Shown piece by piece: positions 23,040 through 32,670 of a stretch of DNA of 64,000 bases; position 1 is the first letter of the stretch; each line of letters opens with the position of its first letter. The translations under genes were made by a program, and so were the position numbers. The stretch covers positions 71,392,001 to 71,456,000 of the forward strand of contig CM077599.1 in NCBI GenBank assembly GCA_039654915.1, given 5' to 3'. The notes below the pieces were generated by a model, which was not told where the DNA came from, searched no databases, and worked only from the letters and a program-made list of their open reading frames with translations. Source of the stretch: Aquilaria yunnanensis (Eukaryota > Streptophyta > Magnoliopsida > Malvales > Thymelaeaceae).

Positions 23040-24030
23040 ATGATGAATATTAAATCTAGAGTAGTTATATGATAAACCTGAACTATGTGTTACACCTATA
23101 CTTTCATAGTATTTAAAAAATTGTCACTGCATCTTAAACAACTCAAATAGAAAAATGAACATCATCAATATAAGATGGTCACCACGTCTTAAGCAACATA
23201 TTTTATGAAATGAGCATCGCTACTTTGAACAGTGCCTACCCGTAGAAAGAAGAAAGAATATCACATTATACTAAGATGAACGCTAATTTGTACCTTGATG
23301 CTTTCAAATTGCAAACACGTCATTACTGTCAAATTATGTACAACACATTTTACTAAATAAACAACATATTAAAGAATATCACATTTATATAAATAAAATA
23401 ACACTTCTTACTGAACAAATTATTATTTACAAACAATAAGAAGTCCTTTAATATGTTGTTCCATTTAACAAAAAATGTTATTCATTTTTGTAGGATGTGT
23501 TGTTCAATTGTGTTGGCATTTTTGTAAATAATGTGAAAGTAGGGTGTACGTAAATAATATAAATATTGTTCGTAAATAGTGTTGTTCAATTTAGAAAAAT
23601 GTGTTGTCCTGTAGTACCATGTTCATTTTGTAAGGTATATTGTTAGTAAATGATTTTGTTCCGTTCAATAAGAAGTGTTGTACCATTATTATAAATGTGA
23701 TATTGTGTAAAATATTATTAATTTTGAAAGAAAATACTGTTCATAAATAATATTATTTGGTTCATTAAAAAATGTTGTTTCCTTTCGATAAATGTACTGT
23801 TCTATGAGGTATTATTTTCTCTAGATAAATGTGTTGTTTAAGGTGTGGTGGCATTTTCATAAATAATATTATTTGATTTATTAAGAAATGTTGTTTCCTT
23901 CAGACAAATGTGATGTTCTGTGAAGTGTTGTTCTTTCCGGACAAATGTGCTATTCAAGGTGTGGTGACAATTTCATAATATGGCAAAAGTATGAGTGTAG
24001 CGTGCAACTCTAGAGTATTTTATCCTTATG
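23040..24030. mobile_element. Fold-back element with internal tandem repeat
   Basis: The left part (TTACACCTATACTTTCATAG, then AAATTGTCACTGCATCTTAA) matches the reversed right part (CTACACTCATACTTTTGCCA, then AAATTGTCACCACACCTTGA). Similar inverted subrepeats (GGTCACCACGTCTTAAGCAAC) occur inside. The interior also contains a 116-bp direct duplication. It is non-coding. The limits are approximate. Confidence 0.55.
23742..23973. repeat. Two tandem copies of a 116-bp unit
   Basis: Copy 1 (23742-23857) and copy 2 (23858-23973) both start CATAAATAATATTATTTG and contain AATGTTGTTTCC and AAGGTGTGGTG, with point differences. They lie inside the fold-back element. Confidence 0.8.
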
Positions 24031-24235
24031 CTTAAATCGAAACAAATTATCTAACTAATACCTTAAAAACTTTACCAAAAAAAAAATTATCAGCAACTTC
24101 CTCTTTTTAATTTTTGTGCTTATTAATATTGGCGTTGAATTTTAGACACAGAACCTATTTCTTAGCTATTTGCATCCATACATCTCAACTTTTTAAATGA
24201 CTAAAAAAGGATATAAACAACAAAGGCTTAAGGTA

Positions 24236-24752
24236 TGTTGGGTGTGTTGGCTCAAATTCAATAAGATTAAAAATTCTGATTTTGTTTAGAATTTGGAATT
24301 AGTTTTCCTATTTATTTAGGATTTAATTTTCTTATTTTGTTATAGTCGGGGTTTGTGTGTGGCATATAAAAAGGTTTGTTGTGTTAAGTTTTGGGCATGA
24401 GAGAAAAGCCAATTGTTGTGAAGAGGTAAAATGTGGGGGTTTAAGGAGAAAGGAGAAGTCTGGAGACCGAAGAGGACTAGGACGAGAAGCCTTTAGTAAT
24501 TTTCATATCATGTTATTATATAAGGACAAGATATTGAGGTCATCAGTAGTGTATAAAGAATTCATAGGCCAGCGTGAGCACTAAAAGCATATCTTTACTG
24601 TAATCTCTATATTTTGTTCGAGCAAATTTTTCTCATTCATGGATGTATGCTAGTTAAAAGCCAAACTACATTAAATTCATGCATGCGTATTTAATCGTGT
24701 TTATTATTCCACCGCACGTGATGAATGATTGGAGAATTTTTTTTTCCCAACA
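24236..24752 (+). mobile_element. Solo LTR
   Basis: A 517-bp unit starts TGTTGGGTGTGTTGG and ends TTTCCCAACA, so its ends are inverted TGTTGGG/CCCAACA. It is flanked by a perfect 5-bp repeat AGGTA (24231-24235 and 24753-24757). A TATA-like CATATAAAAAG lies at ~24362. No internal retrotransposon sequence adjoins, so it is a solo LTR left by recombination between two LTRs. It is unrelated by eye to the other LTRs in the window. Confidence 0.88.
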
Positions 24753-26005
24753 AGGTATATATGTTTTTTTACATGACATATATTTTTTATTCAGTATTCT
24801 CTTCAAGTAACTAATCATATTGATTATTCAATAATTGCTTTTAAGTGTTTGCAATTGTATGTGACATGGATATGCATAATGGGTGCAAACATAAAGTTAA
24901 ATACAACGGTATATCACGCAGTATATTGCTTACCGCAGGTAAACAGTATGCAGTATAAATGTTTTCACATTTGTTATTTTATCACGTGGTATACCGTGGT
25001 ATTTCCTGATTTTTTGTGTACATTTTTTCCAAAAAACTGCGGAATACCGCAAATATCATGAGGTACATACCGTGGTATTTTATTTTTCATAGATGTATGT
25101 GAGATTTTTTTTTTATCATTTTACATCAAAATATCATAAATATGTAAAATATTAAAATATAATTAATACACATATCATAAAATAAGGGCCAGTTTGAAAG
25201 AGTTTAACACAAGGCTGTTAATGTATTTTCAAAAATGAACAGGCCCAAAGCCAGTGAAAATACCATTCTACCCCAAAGTTGGAGGACATGTAATACGTTT
25301 TGACTTTTCTAAAGCCTACTGCTCCCACAGACATCACAGTTTCCATCCGTTTCTTCGTCGACAGTAAGGTCACCTTAGCTATGATGCATCCATTGGCCTA
25401 CCTAGCTCGTATACTCTATTTTTTAGTCCAACATAAAGGAGTTTAACTGTTGTTGGTCTCAGTGTCTTTTGTCTTATTGCTGATGGCCAGATCTGATCAA
25501 TTGGTTACTTGTACCCAAATCTCCACCCTCCCCGGCTAGCTCGGCCGCTAGCTCGAAGTTATCATCAATGAAGGCTTCTTTAACATTCTTCTCAAGATTG
25601 AAAGACGTTTCGAATGCGAAGACGATAAAGCAGAAAACCAAGAAAAAAATCTTCAATTTTGTTAATGTCGTGCAAATAAAATAAAACAGGTATCTTTCAT
25701 CGGAGGGGGGCATCGACAAGACAAATCAGATGAGTTACTGTGTTCGAGACGAATCGGAGGAAGAGGCATCGGTGAGATAGCACAAGACGATTGGAAGAGT
25801 AGCGTCCAACGGAAGATAATGGATAGTGGATGAAACGATTGAAAAAGTAGCTTCCGACCACAATCAACATTACTTATTCACCCTTAAAATTAGTTGTATT
25901 ACATGCCTTCTTCTTCTTTTTCTTCTTTTCTCTCTCTCTCTCTTTTTCTTGCGTGTTTGGCTGCGAAATCGGAGACGATTTCAATTGAACAACCGAGTTG
26001 GGGTG
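24753..26005. other. Spacer left of the gypsy element
   Basis: Around 24880-25080 there are repeated ACCGTGGTAT and CGGTATA-like motifs, possibly hAT-type subterminal repeats. 25474-25719 holds an 81-codon minus-strand ORF ending in ELAGEGGDLGTSNQLI, of somewhat gene-like composition but unrecognised. A CT microsatellite lies at ~25932-25947. The gypsy element starts after GTGCG at 26006. Confidence 0.4.
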
Positions 26006-26010
26006 GTGCG

Positions 26011-26879
26011 TGATAGCCGAAGGGCTATCGCTTTTCTCAGTACGTACTTCCTGAGGAAAACATGGTCGGGAAACCGGGCGTTATCCGAAAGAGGCGCTAT
26101 CACTGACCTCGGAAGGGGCGAAGTCAGATACCACGAAGGCCGGACTTCGGCTGAATACGCTAGGCGTTTCAAAGGTATCGCCAGCTCCCTTGGGGGACCA
26201 AGCGGATCACCTTCGGGGATTAAGAACCAGCTATTGTAAGCAGGAGAGAGCTTCCCCGAAGGCAGAACCCTCGAACCGGGGGACTCCCCGAACTACAAAG
26301 CATAACTGCCGAAGAAGGTCATCCGTACCAAAGAACGACGTCGGCTGGTGGACCTCGAGAGTACGACATGAGCATTTAAGGAGCCTCTGACATGTCCCCC
26401 ACAGGCGCTACACGCCGCCCCAAACGGCGGTCTTACACGTCGACGCCGTCCAGGTCTTGTCACGACCTGTCTCGGCTCAAGGCTCAAGGAGCCTGCAAAC
26501 TGCTACTTGTCCCCTACGCCCGGAAACACAGAGAACATCTGACCGAACATGTGTCATAATCTGAACGGGCTGGGAACTCCTATAAATACCAGGAAACAGG
26601 CCCCGGCAAAAGACCCCGGAATCCGACCCTCTCCCCCTGAGAAAATACAAACAGGCAAGGCCACTAAACCTCTTAGTGATCCCCTTCTTTCACCTCTCAG
26701 GACACTGACTTGGGCGTCGGAGGCTCTTCCCCGGAAGAAGATCCCGGGGACCTCCTAACCCTTTTTTACGAGTTTTACAGGCACATTTCCCTGGGAAATC
26801 TAGGCTTCAGACGTTCTCCTTCGCAGGAAGTCCCTCCCGAAGTCACGATGTGTTCCAACGAAGTTGCCTTTGGGCATCA
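26011..26879 (+). repeat. 5' LTR of the gypsy element
   Basis: Begins TGATAGCC and ends GGGCATCA, with the target duplication GTGCG immediately upstream. It opens with an inverted repeat GATAGCC-GAAG-GGCTATC. A TATA box TATAAATA lies at 26581-26588. It is 869 bp and aligns without gaps to 35733-36601. Confidence 0.95.
26581..26588 (+). promoter_or_regulatory. TATA box in the 5' LTR
   Basis: TATAAATA in a CCTATAAATACC context, at the U3/R position expected for transcription of the retrotransposon. The same motif is at 36303-36310 in the 3' LTR. Confidence 0.7.
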
Positions 26880-26881
26880 TT

Positions 26882-26899
26882 TGGCGGCGTTTGTGGGAA
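26882..26899 (+). other. Primer-binding site
   Basis: TGGCGGCGTTTGTGGGAA, two bases after the 5' LTR. It begins with the TGG that pairs with a tRNA 3' CCA. The priming tRNA was not identified. Confidence 0.6.
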
Positions 26900-27048
26900 T
26901 TTACCCTCAGGTCGCCGTTGTTGAAACTCGGCGTTCGAAGGACAAAGGACTTCCGAGGTCCCCGTCCGCACCTGAAGTTCAACCGGCTACTGAGCAAACC
27001 CATCCAGGGACTTCCACGCTTGAGGAAAAGCGCCCTCTGGTCATAACC

Positions 27049-28404
27049 ATGAGCTTTTTATGCGACTTTCAACGTTCTATTGTGGCTGAAATGACACAGC
27101 AGATAGACCGAAGGTGGCCACAACAAACTCAGGCCCAAAGGCCTCCCTCGTCTACACGCCCTTAGGAAGGAAGCCCCAAACCAGTCCATCGTAGTCCGGG
27201 AGACAGGGACCCACATGAGGAGTCTTCAACAGAAAACATGCCCCTCGGGGCACGGTTTACAGGACGAACTGGGTCCAAGTGACCCAAGATCCCACACCGA
27301 AGGAGCTCGTCACCCGAGGTGAAGTCTTCATCTATTCAGCGCCGAAGTCACTCCCCGAAGAGGCGCCGGCAATCTCCTTTCCCAGAAGAAGAACATAGTG
27401 CCACGATCCTTATAGAGAAAATATTAGCGAGGTTGGACAGAGTGGAAAAACAAGTGGCTCGTAAGCCGGTATGGGCCAGGCTGTCTGAGACCTTTTATGG
27501 GGATGAATCCCCGTTCACCCGAACTATAGTAGAGGCAGCCATGCCAAGTGACTTCCGGGTACCTCGGCTGGAAACTTATGATGGCCGGACTGATCCACAG
27601 GCTCATCAGACCAAGTACAGACGCAGCATGATGATGCACGGTGCAGACGATGCTACCTTGTGCAAATGTTTTGAGGTCATCCTCACAGGACCAGCAACTG
27701 CGTGGTACAATTCATTGAATCTAGGAACCATCAGGGAGTTCCAAGAGTTATCTATAGCCTTCACGCAGCAATTCATTGGAAGTCGGCCGACGGCGAAGAT
27801 GCCTGTCCAGATGTTTGACATAGCGCAAAGAAATGGAGAAACCATCCACGACTATGTCGAAAGGTTTAACAGAGAAGCCTTGAGTGTCCCAGACTTTCGG
27901 CCCGAAATACGCATCCTCGCCATGACACGGGGCCTTCGGAGGGACTCACAACTCTTTTACGAATTTTCCAAAGACCCTCCGGACACGCTTGGCGAGTTTT
28001 ATCGAAGGGCCAAGCAGCACATGACAGCCGAAGAACTGAGGATGGCTAGACCAAAGTCCGAGCACGCCCGTGCCGAAGGGTCGAGCCACCAAATACGGTG
28101 TTCGGCGGACCAAGCAGGCCGACCTAGGAGAGTGCGGGGAAGGAAACTCCCAAACTTTACGCCCCTGAACACCACGAGGACTAACATCTTCATGACAATG
28201 GAAAGGCAGGGAACCCAGATCCAGCGGCCAAGGGCCATGACCGCTGATAATAAGAAAAATATGAAGAAGTTCTGCCAGTTTCACCGCGACCACGGCCACG
28301 ACACCGAAGACTGCTTCCAGTTGAAGAAGTACATAGAGTCGCTAATAAAACTAGGCCAACTTCGACGCTATCTGCGAATGCCTTCCCCGAAAGGGAGGAA
28401 ATAG
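27049..28404 (+). pseudogene. gypsy gag, interrupted by stops
   Basis: The same plus frame (frame 1 of the window) runs from an ATG at 27049 through the capsid-like domain (about 27500-28050, with WYNSL and F.QQFIGSR blocks) to a zinc-knuckle-like CQFHRDHGHDTEDC at about 28270-28320. Gag packages the RNA in virus-like particles. The frame is broken by TAG at 27163, TGA at 27280 and TAG at 28402, after which the frame continues open into protease. The true start could lie elsewhere between the primer-binding site and 27049. Confidence 0.88.
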
Positions 28405-29190
28405 AAGGAAGGAAAGGCAGATGATGAAGATTACGATTCTGACAGACGGAGGAACCGAAGTCCGAAGAGGCGCCCTCCGCCTCCGGCCGGGATAATACAA
28501 ACAATCACAATGGGACTCCCATCCTCGGAAAAGAAGAGGAAGGCCAGAGAAATATCAGTCATGGAATATCAGAGCTCGACAAAGAAGCTGGCCCGTAAGG
28601 ATGGTTCCACCATCGTCTTTCCCTACGATGACCCGCTGTTGGTCATGGTGAGGATAGGAAACTGGGACGTCAAGAGGGTCTTGCTTGACGATGGATCAAA
28701 CGCAGATGTCCTGTTTTCACATTTGCTGCCGAACTTGGGCATATCCAACAACAACCTCAAGCCCGTCACCTCACCCACCTTCGGGGTAGGACCGTCCAAA
28801 CTGCCTGTCCTCGGGTGGATCGATCTTCCCCTAATGATGAAAGGGACTTCGGTTGATGGGACAACCGAGTTATTCACCTCCACAATGACAAGGTTCATCG
28901 TTATGGATGTCCCTTCATCATACAACGCCATCCTTGGGAGACAAACACAGGGAAATCTGCACATTCGCCCTAATGTAAGATACTTGACTGTCACTTTTGC
29001 CACCAAGGATGGAGACGCGGAAATCTTCATTAATCAAGGCGAAGTAAGGAAGGTGTTCATCAAAGCGCGAAAAGCTCCAGCAAACAAGTTCGCACAAGCT
29101 GTAGAGACAGAGGCTTTAAAGCCAAAAAAGGGCGAGGCAGAAGATTCCGCGAAGGTAGAGATGGAAGAAGTAGAACTTGTCCCAGGCTGA
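28405..29190 (+). pseudogene. gypsy aspartic protease region
   Basis: It continues in the gag frame. The active-site loop reads LLDDGSNAD (Asp at 28687-28689). Most plant gypsy proteases have Gly where the second Asp stands. The second conserved block YNAILGR is present at about 28921-28941. The region ends at TGA (29188-29190), beyond which the same frame continues into reverse transcriptase. A functional gag-pol polyprotein would be cut by this protease. Confidence 0.88.
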
Positions 29191-31239
29191 AGTACCCGAA
29201 TAGGGAAAAATTTGGCCGAAGGTGACAAGAAAAAACTTGTATCCTTTCTACTGATGAATAAAGACTTGTTTGCCTACTCGCCGAAAGATATTCCCGGGGT
29301 AAATCCTCGCGTAGTACAACACAGCCTTAAAGTAAGTCCGGAAGCAAAACCTGTCCGGCAAAAGAAACGAGGCATCTCGGCCCACAAAAATGACTTCGTC
29401 AAAACCAAAGTCCAGCGCTTATTAGACGCTGGAGTAATCAGGGAGGTCAAATACCCCGAATGGTTGAGCAATATGGTTATTGCCACAAAAGAAGGGACAA
29501 GTAAGCTTCGAATGTGCATTGACTTCAGAAATTTGAACGATGCCTGCCCAAAGGATTCATACCCTTTCCCCCCAATAGACCGATTGGTAGACTCAACTGC
29601 CGAATACAGGCTCCTAACTTTCCTCGACGCTTTCAGTAGGTATCATCAAATAAGGATGGACCCCGAAGACGAGGAAAAAACCGCCTTCATCACCGAGGGT
29701 GGAACATATTGTTACATCAGGATGCCCTTCGAGCTAAAAAATGCAAGAGCCACTTACCAGAGGTTGATGAGTAAGGTCTTCAGTAACCAAATAGGGAGAA
29801 ACATGGAAGTCTACGTCGATGACATGATAGTTAAGAGCAAGCTATCTAACGACCATGTCGCAGATCTAAAGGAAACTTTCAACCAGCTCAGAACCTTCGG
29901 GATCCGCCTTAATCCCGAAAAGTGCATCTTCGGAGTAACCTCGGGAAAGTTTCTTGGGTACATGCTATCAGAAAGAGGCATTGATCCTAACCCGGAAAAA
30001 ATCAGGGCTCTGCTCGAATTTCAAACTCCTGTCACAATAAAAGATGTGCAGAGACTCACTGGAAGGATAACCTCTCTTAGTAGGTTTATTTCCAGATATA
30101 GAGATCGGTGCCGAACATTCTTCAAAGTCCTCACTAAGGCAGCAAAAAAGGAGGGCAACCTCGGAAATGACGATCATCCTTGGAACGAAGACTGCCAAAA
30201 GGCCTGGGAAGAACTCAAAATCTACTTAGCACGTTTGCCCACTTTGCGACAGCCTCGCGAGGGAGAGCCCCTCGTATTATACCTCGCCGTCACAGAAAAA
30301 GCAGTAAGCTCAGTCCTCGTGAAAGAGGAAGGCCCGAAGCAATGACCAGTCTATTATGTAAGCAAGTCCCTGCACGATGCCGAAGTCAGGTATCCTTTGC
30401 TACAAAAAGCTATATATGCCTTGGTGCTAGCAGGAAGGAGGCTGCTATCATATTTTTAGGCTCACCCTATCATCGTCTGAAGCAGTCTACCTCTGCGGGA
30501 TGTCATGAGAAAAGTTGATCATTCAGGAAGGCTCTCCAAATGGTGCATAGAGCTTGGAGAACACGACATTACTTATGAACCTCGGAAGGCCATAAAAGCT
30601 CAGGCCCTGGTAGACTTCATTGCCGAAGTGCCCATCGCCGAGGACAGCCATCCGGAGCCCAGCAAAGGTGGGCCAGAATGAACTTTGTATGTTAACGGAG
30701 CCTCAGGGTCCGAACACCAGGGCGCTGGGGTAATTATTAGAGGTCCCGAAGGTCTGGAAATAATGAAGACCATCAAGTTCAGCTTCAACGTCACCAATAA
30801 TGTCGCCGAGTATGAAGCCCTCATAACAGGATTGCGCCTAGCCAGGAAAATTGGTATAAGAAACTTAAAAGCCTACAGCGATTCCCAGCTGGTGGTTCGG
30901 CAAACAGCAGGGGATTATTGGGCGAAGGACCCGACCTTGGCAAAATACCATGAACTGGTAGCAGAGCTCATTCGAGAGTTCGACACCGTATGAATCGAAA
31001 ACGTACCTCGGCGAGATAACGCCGAAGTAGACTGTTTGGCGAAATAAAAAACATGCGCCGAGGTGCTAAATCAACCGAGCATCACAATGCTGAGCATAAT
31101 AACTTCGGGAAAAGGCTGGAAAGACCCAATAAAAAGATATCTCACAACCAATGCGCTCCCCGAAGAACCCCACGAAGCTGCAAAAGTTCGAAGACGCTCC
31201 GGTCGATTTTTCCTCATTGGCGAAGAATTATATCGGTAG
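29191..31239 (+). pseudogene. gypsy reverse transcriptase and RNase H, broken
   Basis: The RT is recognisable from RMCIDFRNLNDACPKDSYP through the catalytic YVDD (29812-29823) to the thumb-connection (FLGYMLSERGIDPNPEKI). Some conserved glycines are lost (FSRYHQI, PFELKNARATYQ), each one G-to-A change from the usual Gly codon. RNase H follows at about 30680-31047. Its first catalytic Asp is Asn (30694-30696). In-frame stops lie at 30343 (TGA), 30457 (TAG), 30478 (TGA), 30679 (TGA), 30991 (TGA), 31045 (TAA) and 31237 (TAG). No frameshift was seen. Confidence 0.93.
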
Positions 31240-32352
31240 GGATATGCAAATCCATTGCAGAGGTGTGTTGGCGAAGAGGATACTAAAATGATCCTCGAAG
31301 AAGTTCACGGAGGCGCCTGTGGTTCGCACGTTGGAACTGACGCCCTTGCAGCAATAATACTTCGGCAAGGATACTTTTGGCCTACTCTAATAAAGGACGC
31401 TAGACAGTTCGTCTGGAAATGTGGTAATTGCCAAAGACACGCGAGTATCCAGAGGACACCCTCGGAAATGGTAACTTCGGCTGACTATCCCTGGCTCTTC
31501 GCAGTTTGGGGCATAGACCTCATTGGGCCGCTCCCAACAGCGCCTGGAGGCGTAAAGTTTTGCGTAGTCGCAGTAGACTATTTCTCTAAATGGGTCGAGG
31601 TGGAACCTTTGGTGACTATCTCGGCAAAAGATATGCGAAAGTTCGTATGGAAGAACATTGTATGCAGATTTGGCATACCGAGGGTACTAGTAGCTGACAA
31701 TGGGTCCCAGTTTACGGACAAAGGGTTCCAAGAATTTATCAACAACCTCGGAATAAAAATGCACTTCGCCTCAGTAGCTCACCTCCAAAGCAATGGGCAA
31801 GTAGAAGTATCCAGCAGGACTATCAAAGATGGTCTGAAAAAGAGACTGGGCGAAGCAAAAGGGAAATGGCCGAGAGAGCTCCCAAGTGTGTTATGGAGCT
31901 ACCGAACAACACCCCGAAGAGCCACAGGGGAAACACCTTTTTCACTTGTTTTCGGTACAGAGGCTATCATCCCAGTCAAGGTAGTACAGCCATCGGTGCG
32001 AGTGCAAGTGTTTGATGAAAGGGGAAATGACATCGGTTTGAGAACCAAGCTTGACCTCGTCGGCGAACACAGAGAAATAGCCGAGCTGAGGAGGAAAGCT
32101 TTTCAGCAAAGAGTGGCCGCGGCTATAAACTTGCGCGCCAGGCCAAAAGGAATAAAGAAAGGAGACCTCGTTCTCCGAAAGGCTGAATTTGGACCCCGAA
32201 GGCCATCCCACGGGGTACTTCGCGTAAATTGGGAAAGACCTTATCTGGTACTTACCGAAGTGCGAAAAGGGGTTTACAAGCTCGGCGATGCCGGAGGCAT
32301 AGAGTTGAAAAATACATGGCATTCGAACGCCTTGAGAAAATTCTATGCTTAA
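31240..32352 (+). pseudogene. gypsy integrase, open but part of a dead polyprotein
   Basis: About 370 codons are open to the stop at 32350-32352. A His-His-Cys-Cys zinc motif is visible (H..H at about 31302-31332, CGNC at about 31420). The catalytic core has GIDLIGPLP, DYFSKWVEV, VADNGSQFT and NGQVE, which hold the DDE residues. The C-terminal part has GDLVLRK and a final LRKFYA. Integrase inserts the cDNA copy. The domain itself looks complete, but it lacks its own start and lies behind eleven stops in the shared frame. Confidence 0.9.
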
Positions 32353-32670
32353 GATTTCGGTGAGAAGATTGTATTGTACAGAAAAATTTCTAAGTACAAA
32401 AGTTCCTTAGCCAAAAATCTTGAGCATGAGTTATACAAGTCTGAATTTCGTGAAGAAGATCACCGTATTCTCCAAAGTCTCTTGAGCGAACATGTTCGGG
32501 ACAATGGAAAAAGAAAAAACTTACAAAAAGACTTACCCAAAATTTTTAAAAAAGAGTCTTTATTAAGATGGATCTGCTTACAAAGAAGAAAGCTCGCCAA
32601 AAGAAGAAATACAAAAGAAGAAGAAAAAGAAGGCAAAGGACCCTAAAACAAACTAAGGAATCTTGGCGTC
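32353..32670. other. Gap between integrase and the antisense gene's stop
   Basis: AT-richer sequence between the end of the sense frame and the 3' end of the opposite-strand gene. It holds the antisense poly(A) signal (listed). No other coding sequence was seen. Confidence 0.5.
32559..32564 (-). terminator. Poly(A) signal of the antisense gene
   Basis: AATAAA on the minus strand, about 107 bases beyond the stop codon of the opposite-strand gene. Its position fits a 3' UTR of ordinary plant length. Confidence 0.5.

Noticed and set aside
25474..25719. 81-codon minus-strand ORF as a gene
   Set aside because: It has no recognisable domain, a TA/CT-rich neighbourhood and no splice partner. It is kept only as a note in the spacer entry.
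25826..26239. 137-codon ORF spanning spacer and the 5' LTR
   Set aside because: It crosses the exact insertion boundary at 26010/26011, so it cannot be a conserved gene. Its second half is LTR.
26190..26487. Several 60-70 codon ORFs on both strands inside the gypsy LTRs
   Set aside because: They recur in both LTRs at the same offsets with different substitutions and have no coding character. They are chance ORFs in GC-rich LTR sequence.
27946..28299. Minus-strand ORFs opposite gag (117 and 79 codons)
   Set aside because: They are shadows of the GC-rich gag frame, with no splice sites, promoter or protein similarity.
31942..32322. 126-codon minus-strand ORF opposite integrase
   Set aside because: It is antisense to well-conserved integrase codons and has no supporting signals.
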